In this document: positions 33,196 through 43,583 of the stretch, piece by piece
How positions within the stretch are numbered: the stretch's first letter is position 1
Layout: each line of letters begins with the position of its first letter
Assembly (NCBI RefSeq): GCF_900172365.1
Contig: NZ_FWFJ01000021.1
Location: 1-64,000, forward strand
Reading direction: 5' to 3'
Origin: Roseovarius gaetbuli
Lineage (GTDB): Bacteria > Pseudomonadota > Alphaproteobacteria > Rhodobacterales > Rhodobacteraceae
Length of the DNA: 64,000 nt
Made by a program: the position numbers and the translations under genes
The notes under the pieces: generated by a model
Databases searched by the model: none
Seen by the model: only the letters and a program-made list of their open reading frames with translations
Told to the model about the DNA's origin: nothing

Positions 33196-33224
33196 GGCTC
33201 ATCCGCCCTTGCAGGCGGCCTCGC
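33196..33224. repeat. Short dispersed repeat, copy 2 (with 25722-25752)
   Basis: GGCTCATCCGCCCTTGCAGG then CGGCCTCGC, nearly the same as 25722-25752. It lies between the lipoprotein gene and lolA. Confidence 0.4.
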
Positions 33225-33272
33225 GGAGAGACCCCTCCCGAGGCGCGCAGGCAAGGGCGCGAAGCGGGCCGC

Positions 33273-33878
33273 CTAGCGGTCGATCACGACCCGATCCTTG
33301 CCGGGGATGACAAAGCTTTCGTCGTCAAGGCGCATGCCGGTTTTCAAGTCACCCAGCACCACCGTCGTGCGGCTGCCGCCACTGTCGTTGATCACCCATT
33401 GGCGCAACTCGACCGGATCACCGGTAAAGACAAGCTCGATGCTGCCGTATTCAGGGTTATCGGGGTCTTGCGCGCGCACCGTTGTCGATTTGCCGTCGCT
33501 CGAATGGCCGGTGACCATCCGCTCGCGGGTCAGGTCGACATTGCGCGCAAGGATGATCTTGAGCGGCGTGCGGTGCAGCGGATAGGCCTCGGTTCCGGTG
33601 TTCGACTTGGGATCGACGATCCCCACCGTATCGCCATCGGCAACCACCAGCGTTTTCTCGGGCGGATCATATTCGAACCGCACCCGCCCCGGACGCTTGA
33701 TCAAGATGCGCCCCGTGCTGATCGTGCCATCGTCGTTGATCTGGGTAAACGCGCCCTGCGCGGTCTTGAGACCGTTCAGATAGCCAGAGATTTGCCCAAG
33801 CGACAGCTGTTGCGCCGCCACCGGGAGGGTCATCGCCAGCATAACTGCCGGGACCGTCAAGATACGCATATATTTCAT
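33273..33878 (-). CDS. lolA: Outer-membrane lipoprotein carrier LolA
   Basis: A signal peptide (cleavage after VAA-Q, about residue 22) is followed by the LolA fold: YLNGLKTAQGAFTQ, GRILIKRPGRVRFEYDPP, and DGDTVGIVD, the usual succession of LolA/LolB strands. LolA carries lipoproteins from the LolCDE transporter across the periplasm to LolB or the outer membrane. The ATG at 33876-33878 gives the normal length of 201 residues. In this window it lies just beyond dddL and ftsK on the same strand. Confidence 0.92.
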   Translation of the reverse strand: MKYMRILTVPAVMLAMTLPVAAQQLSLGQISGYLNGLKTAQGAFTQINDDGTISTGRILIKRPGRVRFEYDPPEKTLVVADGDTVGIVDPKSNTGTEAYPLHRTPLKIILARNVDLTRERMVTGHSSDGKSTTVRAQDPDNPEYGSIELVFTGDPVELRQWVINDSGGSRTTVVLGDLKTGMRLDDESFVIPGKDRVVIDR

Positions 33879-33995
33879 AACGTCTGATCTAAGCCTTTCC
33901 ACAAGCCTTTGCATCCTGTCTTGGTCAAAAACATGGGGGCGCGCGCCAAGAGACGCAATAACACGCCGGGTGTTATCCGATAGCAAAGCGCGCGT

Positions 33996-34706
33996 TTATG
34001 GAGCCAATTTGGTTTTGCGGGTCGATGACAGCTTCATATCCGGCTTGGCAAGGCGCGCCTCGGGGCCGGTCCAGGCATAGGCCAGCAGACAGGGGTCGCG
34101 ATCACCCGTGGTGATGCGATGCTCATCCCCGGAGCGATTGAGGATCAGCGAACCGGGCGCAAAAACCGCCGAGTTGTTTTCCGACCAGGCGCCGGAGACC
34201 GAGATATAGCTTTCCTCAATCTCGTTATGGCTGTGCTGTGGATAGGTCGTATTCGGCGCGAACAGCACAAACCCAAGGATCAGGTTGTCGCAGTGCACCG
34301 GGCCTTGTGGCCCAAGGATTTCGCAATAGGCATATTTCTGGCTCAGCGCCCTGGAGATCTTCTCATAGCCGTATTCCCAGGTCAGCTCGTCTTTCACCTC
34401 GCGCAGCGCACGCGCCATGCCCTGCATCGCGGCGCGCTCGCCAAGGTCAAGTGCGCGCGGAAGATGCGCCGTGACTGGCTTTGTTTCGCTGGCGCGTTGG
34501 CTTAGTTCCGGGTTGCGGGCCATGACCGCAGACAGCCTGTCGCGCACCCGCTTGCGATGGCCACGGATTGCCGGGCTGCCCCCGGCAGAGCCATAGCGAT
34601 AAAGCGAATCGAATTCCCGCAGAAGATAGAGCCAGTTCGGGACATCCAGCAGGCGTTGGCCATTTTCCGGCTGAGCGCCCGCTGAGGGCGTGGGATCGTC
34701 GGGCAT
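33996..34706 (-). CDS. dddL: Dimethylsulfoniopropionate lyase, DddL type (cupin), 236 aa
   Basis: The C-terminal third is a cupin with the DddL-like metal motif YPQHSHNEIEESYIS, giving His158, His160, Glu164 and Tyr167, and a later His196 in GDEHRITTG. The helical N-terminal extension of about 110 residues and the AYAWTGPEA segment also match my memory of DddL. DddL cleaves DMSP to dimethyl sulfide and acrylate and is a Roseobacter-group enzyme. The gene stands alone, without acrylate-degradation genes, between ftsK (77 bp upstream) and lolA (117 bp downstream). DddQ and other cupin lyases are less likely because of the SHNEIEESY motif. Confidence 0.75.
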   Translation of the reverse strand: MPDDPTPSAGAQPENGQRLLDVPNWLYLLREFDSLYRYGSAGGSPAIRGHRKRVRDRLSAVMARNPELSQRASETKPVTAHLPRALDLGERAAMQGMARALREVKDELTWEYGYEKISRALSQKYAYCEILGPQGPVHCDNLILGFVLFAPNTTYPQHSHNEIEESYISVSGAWSENNSAVFAPGSLILNRSGDEHRITTGDRDPCLLAYAWTGPEARLAKPDMKLSSTRKTKLAP

Positions 34707-34783
34707 ATCTGTCTCCGCCTTTGGAGGTCGCTGTGATCTCTGCCCGCGCCCAATCCGAAACCCGGTGGAGCGCGGGAAAGTCT

Positions 34784-37696
34784 TTATTGCTCCGGCACCA
34801 GAATTTCGCGTTTACCAACATGGTTGGCAGAGCTGACGATGCCCTGATCTTCCATCTGTTCGACAAGCCGCGCGGCCTTGTTATAGCCGATTGCAAGCTT
34901 GCGCTGGATATAGGAGGTCGAGCATTTGCGATCCTTGATCACGATGGCAACCGCCGTATCGTAAAGCGCGTCTTCCATATCGGTATTGCCGCCCGAACTC
35001 AGCCCGAGAACCGCGTCGATGCTGTCGGCCTTGTCCTCATCGGGGCCCTGAAGGACGCTGCCGACATAGGTGGGCGGGCCGTAAGCCTTGAGGTGGTTGA
35101 CGACTTCTTCGACCTCTTCATCGCTTACAAACGGCCCGTGACAGCGGGTGATCTTGCCGCCGCCCGCCATGTAGAGCATGTCGCCCATGCCCAAAAGTTG
35201 TTCTGCGCCCATCTCGCCAAGAATGGTGCGGCTGTCGATCTTGCTTGTGACCTGGAACGAAATCCGCGTCGGAAAGTTGGCCTTGATCGTGCCGGTGATC
35301 ACATCGACCGAGGGGCGCTGTGTGGCCATGATAAGGTGAATGCCGCTGGCGCGCGCCATCTGCGCAAGGCGCTGAATGCAGGCCTCGATCTCTTTGCCGG
35401 CCACCATCATAAGGTCGGCCATCTCATCGACGATGACCACGATATAGGGCATCCGCTCGGGGGCGAATTCGTCGGTCTCGAACACCGGCTCGCCGGTATC
35501 GTCGTCAAATCCGGTCTGTACCGTTCGGCTGAACAATTCGCCTTTCTTGAGGGCCTCATCGACCCGGCCATTATAACCGTCGATGTTGCGCACACCCATT
35601 TTCGACATCTTGCGATAGCGGTCTTCCATTTCCGCCACGACCCATTTGAGGGCCACGACCGCCTTTTTGGGGTCGGTCACAACCGGCGACAGAAGATGCG
35701 GAATGCCGTCATAAACCGACAGTTCAAGCATCTTGGGGTCGATCATGATCATCCGGCATTCTTCCGGCGTCAGCTTGTACAAAAGGCTCAGGATCATCGT
35801 GTTGATCGCCACCGACTTACCCGACCCGGTGGTGCCCGCAATCAAAAGGTGGGGCATCTTGGCAAGGTTGGCAACCATCGGATCGCCGCCGATATCCTTG
35901 CCAAGCGCCAGAGGCAGGCGCTGATTGCCGTCGCCATAGGCGCGGCTTGACAGGATTTCGCGGAACCCAACCATCTCGCGGTGATCATTGGGCAATTCGA
36001 TCCCGATGACCGAGCGGCCCGGCACGGTTGAAACCCGCGCCGAAAGCGCCGACATCGAGCGCGCGATATCATCGGCAAGCCCGATCACCCGGCTCGCCTT
36101 GAGGCCCGGCGCCGGTTCAAGCTCATACATTGTCACCACCGGACCGGGGCGCACGCTGACGATCTCGCCCTTTACGCCGTAATCGTCGAGCACGCTTTCA
36201 AGCATGCGGGCGTTTTCCTCCAGCGCTTCGTCGCTCAGGTGATGGCGCTGAATGTTTTCGGTGCTCGACAAAAGGCTGAGCGGCGGCAATTCGTACTCGA
36301 CGCCCGCGCCTTCATCGAATTGCAGCACCGGCTGTGCCTCGGCAATGGCGCGCGTCGAGGGTTGCGGCGCGCGGCGCGTGGCATGCTGTACCACCTTGCG
36401 CGGCTCGGGCGTGGGGATGCGCGGCGCCTGTGCCGTGGGCTTCGGCTCGGTCTCATAGGCGGCGAAATCATCGGCGTATGTCTCATCCTCCTCGACCAGC
36501 GCCTCGTCGTCAAAGCCATAGGATTGCGGCACCGGCGGCACCGGCGGCACATCCGTCACCCGGCGCGCGGTCAGCGGCGGCTCTGGCGGCAGGGCAACCT
36601 TCGGCCCCGCGCTCAGGATAAGGGGATCAGGCCCGCGCCCGCGCCCCTTGGTCAGCGGTGCCACGGATTCGGCGCGTACGGCCGGGTTTTGACGCACCCG
36701 CGCCCGGATCACATCGGAAATCTTGGCGCTGATCCGGTCATCGCCCGGCATGTCCGCCTCGCCTTCAAAGGCGGCGGTTTCGACCAATTCCGGCTCTGGC
36801 ATCACATCGGGTTTGCGCATCAGCATCGGCATCCGCGCCAGCAGGCCACCGGGCTTTTCCGCAACCGGGGCATACTCCGGCGCGTCCTCGAACGCGGGCT
36901 CGGCATAGGCGCGCTGCACGACCGAGGGCTGAACCTCTGGCTCATAATAGGCGGCGGCGGCGGCCTCTGCGGCCTCTGCCCGGCGCGCACGGCGATCCGC
37001 AAGCCGCGCCTGCATGGCCTGCCCCGCCTGCGCCGCGCCCCCGGCGCCCTTGCCCAAAAGGGTCATGATACCCGCATAGGTCATGATCACACCAACCAGA
37101 AGGAAGCGGGTGATCTGCGACAGCTCCAGCTTGGTAAACCCAAGCACAAACGCCCCAAGCACAAGCATGCCCGCGCCCAAAAGCACCGACAAAAGCTTGA
37201 GCCCAAGGCTCGCCCCGATTGGCAAAATACCCAAAAACGTGCCCAGAACCGTGTCGCCGAACAGCCCGCCAAGCCCAAAGCTATGGGTTGCGGCCCACTC
37301 CGCCCCCGGCGTCAGCGACGAGGCATAAAGCGCCAGAACCGCAAGCCAGATAGGCGCAAAGATAAGACGCCCGATGGCGCGCTCTTGCCCGCGATGAAGC
37401 GCAAAGCGCGCGCCCCAGAGCGCAAGAACGATGGCCAGACCCCAAGCGCCCCAGCCGACGATCATGAACAACGGCGCGGCAATCGACGCCCCGACCTGCC
37501 CCATCCAGTTCTGCACCGGCGCATCGGTGGCCGACATCCAGCTGGGATCGTCCGGGCTATAGGAGGCCACCATCGCCGCCGCCATGGCCGCCAATATCAA
37601 AAGCGTCAGGCCCAGCAATTCCTTGCCGCGCTTTTCAATCGCCTGTGTCATGGTGCTGTCCAGCAGGGGGTCACGCCCGCGCGTTTGATATGCCAT
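34784..37696 (-). CDS. ftsK: DNA translocase FtsK
   Basis: N-terminal membrane segments (about residues 20-190) anchor it at the septum, a long low-complexity linker follows (Pro/Ala/Glu-rich, about 220-450), and the C-terminal motor has the Walker [14 protein letters not shown], the Walker B region [11 protein letters not shown] and the C-terminal winged-helix gamma domain that recognises KOPS-like sequences. It pumps DNA during chromosome segregation and dimer resolution. I chose the ATG at 37694-37696; an ATG at 37717 overlapping the upstream stop is the alternative. It is coupled to the aminotransferase gene. Confidence 0.93.
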   Translation of the reverse strand: MAYQTRGRDPLLDSTMTQAIEKRGKELLGLTLLILAAMAAAMVASYSPDDPSWMSATDAPVQNWMGQVGASIAAPLFMIVGWGAWGLAIVLALWGARFALHRGQERAIGRLIFAPIWLAVLALYASSLTPGAEWAATHSFGLGGLFGDTVLGTFLGILPIGASLGLKLLSVLLGAGMLVLGAFVLGFTKLELSQITRFLLVGVIMTYAGIMTLLGKGAGGAAQAGQAMQARLADRRARRAEAAEAAAAAYYEPEVQPSVVQRAYAEPAFEDAPEYAPVAEKPGGLLARMPMLMRKPDVMPEPELVETAAFEGEADMPGDDRISAKISDVIRARVRQNPAVRAESVAPLTKGRGRGPDPLILSAGPKVALPPEPPLTARRVTDVPPVPPVPQSYGFDDEALVEEDETYADDFAAYETEPKPTAQAPRIPTPEPRKVVQHATRRAPQPSTRAIAEAQPVLQFDEGAGVEYELPPLSLLSSTENIQRHHLSDEALEENARMLESVLDDYGVKGEIVSVRPGPVVTMYELEPAPGLKASRVIGLADDIARSMSALSARVSTVPGRSVIGIELPNDHREMVGFREILSSRAYGDGNQRLPLALGKDIGGDPMVANLAKMPHLLIAGTTGSGKSVAINTMILSLLYKLTPEECRMIMIDPKMLELSVYDGIPHLLSPVVTDPKKAVVALKWVVAEMEDRYRKMSKMGVRNIDGYNGRVDEALKKGELFSRTVQTGFDDDTGEPVFETDEFAPERMPYIVVIVDEMADLMMVAGKEIEACIQRLAQMARASGIHLIMATQRPSVDVITGTIKANFPTRISFQVTSKIDSRTILGEMGAEQLLGMGDMLYMAGGGKITRCHGPFVSDEEVEEVVNHLKAYGPPTYVGSVLQGPDEDKADSIDAVLGLSSGGNTDMEDALYDTAVAIVIKDRKCSTSYIQRKLAIGYNKAARLVEQMEDQGIVSSANHVGKREILVPEQ

Positions 37697-37713
37697 CTTC
37701 TTTTCGCCCTCAA

Positions 37714-38892
37714 TCATCCGTACAGACAGTCACGCAAGCGGTTCAGCCCGCGCGCCATCTCTTGTTCTTCGGCCACCATCGCGACCCTGATGTATCCCTT
37801 GCCGGGGTTCACGCCGCCGGCCTCCTGGCTAAGATATGCGCCGGGCAACACCCGAACGCCGGTCTCTTTCCAGAGCTTCACGGTCGCCTCTTCGCCATCA
37901 GGCACCGGCAACCACAGGAAAAACCCCGCCTCGGGGCTGTGATAGCCGGGCAGATTGCCAAGGATCTCGTCCGCAACGCGGTATTTTTCACCGTAAAGGC
38001 GGCGGTTCTCGACCACATGCGCCTCGTCGTTCCAGACCGCCGTGGCGGCATGCTGCAATGGCATCGGCAGCGGGCTGCCGGCATAATTGCGAAGCTGTTT
38101 CATCGCCTTGATGCTCTCGGGCCCGGCCGCCACAAAGCCAGAGCGCAGCCCCGGCAGGTTCGAGCGCTTCGAGAGGCTGTGAAACGCCACGATCCGCTCG
38201 GGATCGGCGCCCATCTCATGGGCCACCTGCAACAGGCCCACGGGCGGGCCGTCGCGGTAAATCTCGGCGTAGCATTCATCGGCGAAGATGCGGAAATCGT
38301 GTTTTTCCGCCAGAGCGATAAGATCAGCCCAATACTCGCGGCTCGCCACCGCGCCCTGCGGGTTGCTCGGCGAACACAGATAGGCCACCGTCACCCGGTT
38401 CAGAACCTCTTCCGAAAGACTTGTGAAATCAGGCAGATACCCGGTCTCGCGGGTGGCATTCAAAAACGCCGGCTCTGCGCCCACGCTCAGCGCGGCAACC
38501 ATGTAAACCTGGTAAAACGGGTTCGGCACCAGAACCACGGGCCGCTTGCCCGCCTTGGTTTCCGGGCAAAGCGCCATCATCGCATTATAGAGACCCTCAC
38601 GGCTGCCATTCAGCGCCATAATCCGGGTATCTGCGGCAAGATCAACGCCATAGCGCCGCCCAACCCAACCGCTCATCGCCTCCAATAGCGACGGCATGCC
38701 TTCGTTGACAGGGTAGTTGCCAAAGCCATCCGCGTGCTCTGCGATGATATCGACAATCCAGCGCGGGAAATCGTGCCGGGGCTCGCCAATCGTCATATGC
38801 AAGGCCTCGCCGCCGGGCGCATGGGCGTCCAACAAGCTCCGCAGGCGCGGAAACGCATAGGCCGGAAGGTTCGAAAACCGCTCGGGAAACAT
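37714..38892 (-). CDS. Aminotransferase class I/II, DapC-like, 392 aa
   Basis: Fold-type I PLP aminotransferase with Lys in [15 protein letters not shown] as the Schiff-base residue and SPSNPQG and ADECYAEIY as PLP-contact motifs. It resembles N-succinyl-diaminopimelate aminotransferase (DapC), which would follow DapD (at 3715-4542) in lysine synthesis, but related aminotransferases are hard to separate by eye. The ATG at 38890-38892 has GAGG upstream; an in-frame TTG farther up is the alternative. The stop overlaps the longer possible ftsK start (ATGA), so the two genes may be coupled. Confidence 0.8.
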   Translation of the reverse strand: MFPERFSNLPAYAFPRLRSLLDAHAPGGEALHMTIGEPRHDFPRWIVDIIAEHADGFGNYPVNEGMPSLLEAMSGWVGRRYGVDLAADTRIMALNGSREGLYNAMMALCPETKAGKRPVVLVPNPFYQVYMVAALSVGAEPAFLNATRETGYLPDFTSLSEEVLNRVTVAYLCSPSNPQGAVASREYWADLIALAEKHDFRIFADECYAEIYRDGPPVGLLQVAHEMGADPERIVAFHSLSKRSNLPGLRSGFVAAGPESIKAMKQLRNYAGSPLPMPLQHAATAVWNDEAHVVENRRLYGEKYRVADEILGNLPGYHSPEAGFFLWLPVPDGEEATVKLWKETGVRVLPGAYLSQEAGGVNPGKGYIRVAMVAEEQEMARGLNRLRDCLYG

Positions 38893-39041
38893 CTGATACT
38901 GCCTCAAAGATTGGGATCGTTATCGCCCCATTTGAAACCGAATCTACCCAAGCCCCGGCTTCAGGTCCAGCAAAACCAATACCTTGACAGACAAATTGTG
39001 GCATTTTGGCAGGCACGCCCCCTGCCCCGCTTTCATCGTTC

Positions 39042-39062
39042 CGGCAAATACTCCCGCCGGAG
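39042..39062. repeat. Dispersed intergenic repeat, copy F
   Basis: GGCAAATACTCCCGCCGGAGG, nearly the same as copy A at 4655, between the amidase and aminotransferase genes. Confidence 0.6.
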
Positions 39063-39087
39063 GGGTCCCTCACTTGCCCCGCGCGCC

Positions 39088-40416
39088 CTAGGCCAGGGCG
39101 TCTTCGGCGGCCTTGGCCACACGCAAAAGCCGCTCTTCCTGAAACGGTTTACCACAGAACATGATCCCGCAACTCGGCTGGCCCGTGGGCAATGTCACGG
39201 CGCAAAGCCCCATCAGGTTGCCCACCCGCGTGTTGCGCAGGGTCAACAGGTTCTCGGTCACGTAATAGGCCTCATCGCTCATCAACCGCTCGGCATTGGG
39301 CGGCAGGTTCGGGGCCGAGGGCATGATCACCGCATCATAGCCCGCCACCCGCGCGGCCCAATCGCGGCGCAACCCGTCAAGCATGCGCCATCCGGCCACG
39401 TAATCGGCGCTGCTGACCTCTTTGCCACCGCGGAAGCGTTCGAGAATGGGCGCGAACATCCTTTCGGGCGCGGCCTCGATCACGTCGCGCCAGATGCCAT
39501 AGGCCTCGCCGGTGAAAAGCGCCGCCGAAAGCGGCATCGCTTGCGCCACCTCGGGCGCGTCGATTTCCTCGACCACCGCCCCCGCCTCGCGCAGACGCGC
39601 AATGGCGGCCTCATAGGCGGCGCCCGGTTCGGGGCGGATGTCATCCAAAACCACCGTCTGAAGCGCGGCAAAGCGCAGCCCGTCAAGGCGGGCACCGCGC
39701 AGATCGGCGGGTTTGCCGCCCTCAAGGGCCGCCAGCATCAGCGCCGCATCCTCGACCGAACGCGCCAGCGGGCCGACCGTGTCGAATTTAGCGCAAAGCG
39801 GCACAACGCCTTCAAGCGACACCCGCCCGGCGGTGGTTTTCAACCCCACCAGATCGTTCCAGGCCGAGGGAATACGCACCGACCCGCCAGTGTCCGAGCC
39901 GATCCCACAGGCCGCAAGATCAAAGGCCACACTGGCCGCCGCCCCCGAGGATGACCCCCCCGGCACCGCGCCCGCGTCATTCACGCAAGGCGGCGTCGCC
40001 GTCACCGGGTTAAGGCCAAGCCCGGAAAAGGCCAGCTCGCTCATGTGGGTCTTGCCCAAACAGACAAGCCCCGCCGCCGTGGCATTGCGCAAGACTTCGG
40101 CGTCACGCTCGGGCACCCGCCCGGCCAGCAGGGCACTGCCGGCCTCGGTGGCGACGCCAGCACTGTCGAACAGGTCTTTCCAACTGACCGGCACGCCATC
40201 CAAAAGGCCAAGGCGCTGTCCTGCGGCGGCACGCTCGGCGGCGGCCTCGGCCTCGGCGCGGGCGCGCCCTTCGGTCACCGCGCTATAGATACGGTCGCGC
40301 GCCGGGTGGGCGTTGATCGCCGCAAGATAGGTCTCGGTCAGGGCCTGCGGGTCGATTTCGCCGCGCCCGATGCCGCGCCCCAGATCGCCTGCCGTCATCT
40401 TCAGCCAGTCTTGCAT
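39088..40416 (-). CDS. Amidase-signature family hydrolase, 442 aa
   Basis: The Ser-cisSer-Lys triad of the amidase signature family is visible: Lys80 in VSWKDLFD, Ser155 in GGSSSGAA, and nucleophile Ser179 in GSDTGGSVRIP. The enzyme hydrolyses an amide or possibly acts as a GatA-like amidotransferase subunit, although no gatB/gatC genes are adjacent. The substrate is unknown. The ATG at 40414-40416 has GGGGGA upstream. It is divergent from the UbiH-type gene. Confidence 0.85.
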   Translation of the reverse strand: MQDWLKMTAGDLGRGIGRGEIDPQALTETYLAAINAHPARDRIYSAVTEGRARAEAEAAAERAAAGQRLGLLDGVPVSWKDLFDSAGVATEAGSALLAGRVPERDAEVLRNATAAGLVCLGKTHMSELAFSGLGLNPVTATPPCVNDAGAVPGGSSSGAAASVAFDLAACGIGSDTGGSVRIPSAWNDLVGLKTTAGRVSLEGVVPLCAKFDTVGPLARSVEDAALMLAALEGGKPADLRGARLDGLRFAALQTVVLDDIRPEPGAAYEAAIARLREAGAVVEEIDAPEVAQAMPLSAALFTGEAYGIWRDVIEAAPERMFAPILERFRGGKEVSSADYVAGWRMLDGLRRDWAARVAGYDAVIMPSAPNLPPNAERLMSDEAYYVTENLLTLRNTRVGNLMGLCAVTLPTGQPSCGIMFCGKPFQEERLLRVAKAAEDALA

Positions 40417-40509
40417 TGCCTGTCCCCCGCCTCACGCTGCATTCAAAAATCATTGGTAGCGGCAGAGCGGCGCATGGACAATCCCGCCTTGGCAAACATA
40501 TTGAGGGGT

Positions 40510-41727
40510 ATGGAATATAACAGCGATATCGTGATTGTTGGTGGCGGGCTCAATGGCCCGGCGCTTGCCTTGGCCCTTGCGCGCGCCGGGTTGCGCAGCA
40601 CGGTGATCGACGCACTCGACGAGCCGGTGCGCAAAAACGCCGCCTTTGACGGGCGCGCCTATGCCTTGGCCCTGGCCTCGGTGCGGCTGTTGGACAATCT
40701 CGGGGTCTGGGCTCGGGTCGCGGACCACGCCCAACCGATGCTTGAAATCAAGGTCTCGGACGGGCACGCGGGCCAGGGGCCTGCGCCGTTCTTTCTGCAT
40801 TTCGACCATGCCGAGATCGAAGAAGGCCCGATGGGTCACATGCTTGAGGATCGGTTTTTGCGCCGCGCCCTGCTAGAGGCGATGGCAGAGACGCCGTTGA
40901 TCATCCAAGTGTCCGGCGACCGCGTGATCGCGCAAGAGGTTGGCCCGAAAGGCGTAAGCGTCACGCTTGGGTCGGGCAAGGTGATGAGCGCGCGGCTGAT
41001 TGTCGGCTCGGATGGGCGCGGATCGGGCACCGCAATGCGCGCCGGGATCAAACGCACCGGCTGGGGCTATGGGCAGACCGCTCTGGTGGCGGCGATTGCG
41101 CATGAGCGGCCCCACAATGGCATCGCGCATCAGTTTTTCATGCCCCATGGGCCGCTGGCGATCCTGCCGCTGCCCGGCAATCAAAGCTCGATTGTCTGGA
41201 GCGAAACAGATGAGACCGCCGCCCGCTTTGCCGCCCTGTCGGATGCGGATTTCATGGAAGTGCTGCGCCCGCGCTTTGGCGATTTCCTCGGGGACATCAC
41301 ACTGGCGGGCAAGCGGTTTACCTATCCGCTGAGCCTGAGCGTCGCCAATCAGTTCGTTGCAGAGCGGCTTGCGCTGATCGGCGATGCGGCGCACGGGATG
41401 CATCCGATTGCGGGGCAAGGCCTCAACGCCGGACTGCGCGATGTGGCCGCTCTGGCGCAGGTGCTGGACGAGGCCAGCCATCGCGGCGAAGACTTTGCCG
41501 CCGAGGATGTTCTGGCGCGTTATCAGCAATGGCGCCGGTTCGACACGGCGACGCTTGCGATGGCGACGGACCTTACCAACCGGCTGTTTTCCAACGATAA
41601 CCCGCTGCTGCGCGCGGCGCGCGACCTTGGGATGGGCGCGATTGGCGCCCTGCCCGGCCTGCGCCGTGGGTTCATCCGCGAGGCGGCGGGGCTGTCCGGG
41701 GATCTGCCCGACTTGATGCGCGGCTAA
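40510..41727 (+). CDS. UbiH/UbiF/COQ6-family FAD-dependent hydroxylase, 405 aa
   Basis: IVIVGGGLNGPALALALA near the start is the FAD-binding motif, and GDAAHGMHPIAGQGLNAGLRD is the GD motif and following helix that mark the ubiquinone hydroxylase family. It hydroxylates the ubiquinone ring; which position (C1, C5 or C6) is unclear because alphaproteobacterial members such as UbiL differ from E. coli ones. The start at 40510 is uncertain: an ATG at 40474 would add 12 residues, and the GAGGGG before 40510 is too close. The 3' end overlaps rsmD. Confidence 0.85.
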   Translation: MEYNSDIVIVGGGLNGPALALALARAGLRSTVIDALDEPVRKNAAFDGRAYALALASVRLLDNLGVWARVADHAQPMLEIKVSDGHAGQGPAPFFLHFDHAEIEEGPMGHMLEDRFLRRALLEAMAETPLIIQVSGDRVIAQEVGPKGVSVTLGSGKVMSARLIVGSDGRGSGTAMRAGIKRTGWGYGQTALVAAIAHERPHNGIAHQFFMPHGPLAILPLPGNQSSIVWSETDETAARFAALSDADFMEVLRPRFGDFLGDITLAGKRFTYPLSLSVANQFVAERLALIGDAAHGMHPIAGQGLNAGLRDVAALAQVLDEASHRGEDFAAEDVLARYQQWRRFDTATLAMATDLTNRLFSNDNPLLRAARDLGMGAIGALPGLRRGFIREAAGLSGDLPDLMRG

Positions 41728-42284
41728 GAAGGTCGCTCCAGAAAGCGGATGACGGTATCGCCATATTTGCGTTCCTCGATAAGCTGAACGCCTTCGGGCG
41801 GGATAATGCCTGCGCTTTCTTCCCAGACGATCAGCGCCCCTTCGGCGATCCAGCCCCCGGCGAGGGCGGCGGCAAGCGCCGCTTCGCCAAGGCCTTTTCC
41901 ATAGGGCGGATCAAGGAAGACCAGATCATGCGGCGCACCGGGGTTTTCACACGGACGGCGCGCGTCGGTTTTGAAAATCCGGGTTTCGCCCTCGGCGCGA
42001 CAGAGCGCGATATTCTCGCGCAGAATACCCAGCGCCTTGCGGCCATCCTCGATAAAACTGACCGTCGTCGCCCCGCGCGACAGCGCCTCAAGGCCAAGCG
42101 CACCGGTGCCGGCAAAGATATCGAGCACCCGAGCGCCGGTAACCGGGTCGCCATAGCCGCCTGCCAAAACGTTGAACAGGCTTTCGCGCACCCTGTCGCT
42201 TGTCGGGCGAAGGTGCGCGGCGGCATCCCCTTTGCCAACGCTGGCAAGGGCGCGGCCACGATGTTTTCCAGCGATGATCCTCAA
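41724..42284 (-). CDS. rsmD: 16S rRNA (guanine(966)-N2)-methyltransferase RsmD
   Basis: The N-terminus RIIAGKHRGRALASV, the RVRESLFNVL segment, DIFAGTGALGLEALSRGA for SAM binding and the DPPYGKG catalytic motif all match RsmD, which methylates G966 of 16S rRNA in the 30S subunit. The start codon is TTG at 42282-42284, overlapping the upstream stop TGA in a TTGA arrangement, and no ATG fits. The gene therefore depends on translational coupling with the preceding flavoprotein gene. It converges with the UbiH-type gene, sharing a few bases at the stops. Confidence 0.92.
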   Translation of the reverse strand: MRIIAGKHRGRALASVGKGDAAAHLRPTSDRVRESLFNVLAGGYGDPVTGARVLDIFAGTGALGLEALSRGATTVSFIEDGRKALGILRENIALCRAEGETRIFKTDARRPCENPGAPHDLVFLDPPYGKGLGEAALAAALAGGWIAEGALIVWEESAGIIPPEGVQLIEERKYGDTVIRFLERPS

Positions 42285-43492
42285 GGCTTCAATAACGCCT
42301 TGAGGTCAACGCTTGCATCGCCCACCAGATCCGGGTCGGCGGTTTTGCCTGCATCAATCAGACGCTTGCCGACCATATAGGCGCGCGGGTCATTCATCGC
42401 GTCGACCGCCAAAAGCTGTGCGCCCTTGAAGTACCAAAACGACACCGCATCCTCGCCTTCGGCGGCGCGGGTGACGATGCGGTCATAGCCGGTGTTCAAT
42501 CCGGCGATCTGTAGTTTGACATCATACTGATCCGACCAGAACCACGGGCGCGGCACATAGGCCACCTCCTTGCCCATGATGTTGCCCGCCACGCAATCGC
42601 CCATGTCGATCGCATTGGGCACGCTTTCAAGCCGCAACCGGCCGCCCTTATAGGGGAAAGAGGCACAATCGCCGATCGCCCAGATCGACGGATCGCTTGT
42701 GCGCCCCATGGCATCGACGGCAATCCCGTTGTCGATTTCAAGACCTGCGGCCTCGGCAAGGGCCGTGTCGGGGGTGATGCCGACACCGACGATGACCATA
42801 TCGAGCGAAAGCGCGCTACCGTCGCTCAGGCGCGCGCCGCTCACCTGGCCCTCGCCCATCAGCCGCTCAAGCCCGATGCCTTCGCGGATATCAACGCCGT
42901 GGCGTGCATGCAGCGCGCGGAAATAATCCGAGGTCTCTTTTGCCGCCACGCGCTGCAATATCCGCTCGCCCATTTCGACCAGAACCACCTGCATACCGCA
43001 GCTGGCCGCAACCGCCGCCGCCTCAAGCCCGATATAACCGCCGCCGACGATCAAAACCCGCGCGCCGGGCACAAATCCGGGCGCCATGGCATCGACATCG
43101 CCGAGCGTACGCACCACATGCACGCCACCAAGATCGCCACCAATGGAAGCCGGCAAGCGCCGGGGCAGCGACCCGGTGGCAAGCACGAGATCGTCATATC
43201 CAAGCCGCTCTTGCCCGATGACCACCTCTTTGGCCGCGCGGTCGATGCCCGTCACCGCAGAGCCAAGGCGCAGATCAATATCGGCCTCGGGGTAAAACCG
43301 CTCGGGGCGCAGGTAAAGCCGCTCGAGCGCCATGTCGCCAAGCAGGTATTTCTTGGACAGCGGCGGGCGTTGATAAGGCGGAACAGGTTCGTCGCCGATC
43401 AGGGTAATCGCCCCCTCGAACCCCTCAGCGCGCAGCTTGGCCACCACCGATGCGCCGGCCTGTCCGGCCCCGATCACTACTACCCTCGGCAT
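42281..43492 (-). CDS. FAD/NAD-dependent ferredoxin/rubredoxin reductase-like flavoprotein, 403 aa
   Basis: Two dinucleotide-binding motifs are present: VVVIGAGQAGASVVAKL at the start (FAD) and VLIVGGGYIGLEAAAVA near residue 150 (NAD(P)H). The YQRPPLSKKYLLG segment and C-terminal WFWSDQYDVKLQIAGL belong to the rubredoxin/ferredoxin reductase family that feeds electrons to Rieske oxygenases or P450s. No oxygenase is adjacent, so the partner is elsewhere. The stop is coupled to rsmD. Confidence 0.88.
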   Translation of the reverse strand: MPRVVVIGAGQAGASVVAKLRAEGFEGAITLIGDEPVPPYQRPPLSKKYLLGDMALERLYLRPERFYPEADIDLRLGSAVTGIDRAAKEVVIGQERLGYDDLVLATGSLPRRLPASIGGDLGGVHVVRTLGDVDAMAPGFVPGARVLIVGGGYIGLEAAAVAASCGMQVVLVEMGERILQRVAAKETSDYFRALHARHGVDIREGIGLERLMGEGQVSGARLSDGSALSLDMVIVGVGITPDTALAEAAGLEIDNGIAVDAMGRTSDPSIWAIGDCASFPYKGGRLRLESVPNAIDMGDCVAGNIMGKEVAYVPRPWFWSDQYDVKLQIAGLNTGYDRIVTRAAEGEDAVSFWYFKGAQLLAVDAMNDPRAYMVGKRLIDAGKTADPDLVGDASVDLKALLKP

Positions 43493-43583
43493 TCGCCCTC
43501 TCCTTAATTTTTCGTGGTCACTTGCCTGTCACCCGCCTATATCTACAGTCAATTGAAACACGTTTGATAGACGAGGAACGACC

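Noticed and set aside
36239-37942. 567-codon open frame on the plus strand opposite ftsK
   Set aside because: It lies antisense to a well-supported ftsK gene; high GC produces long spurious frames, and the protein is Arg/His/Ala-rich without any domain.
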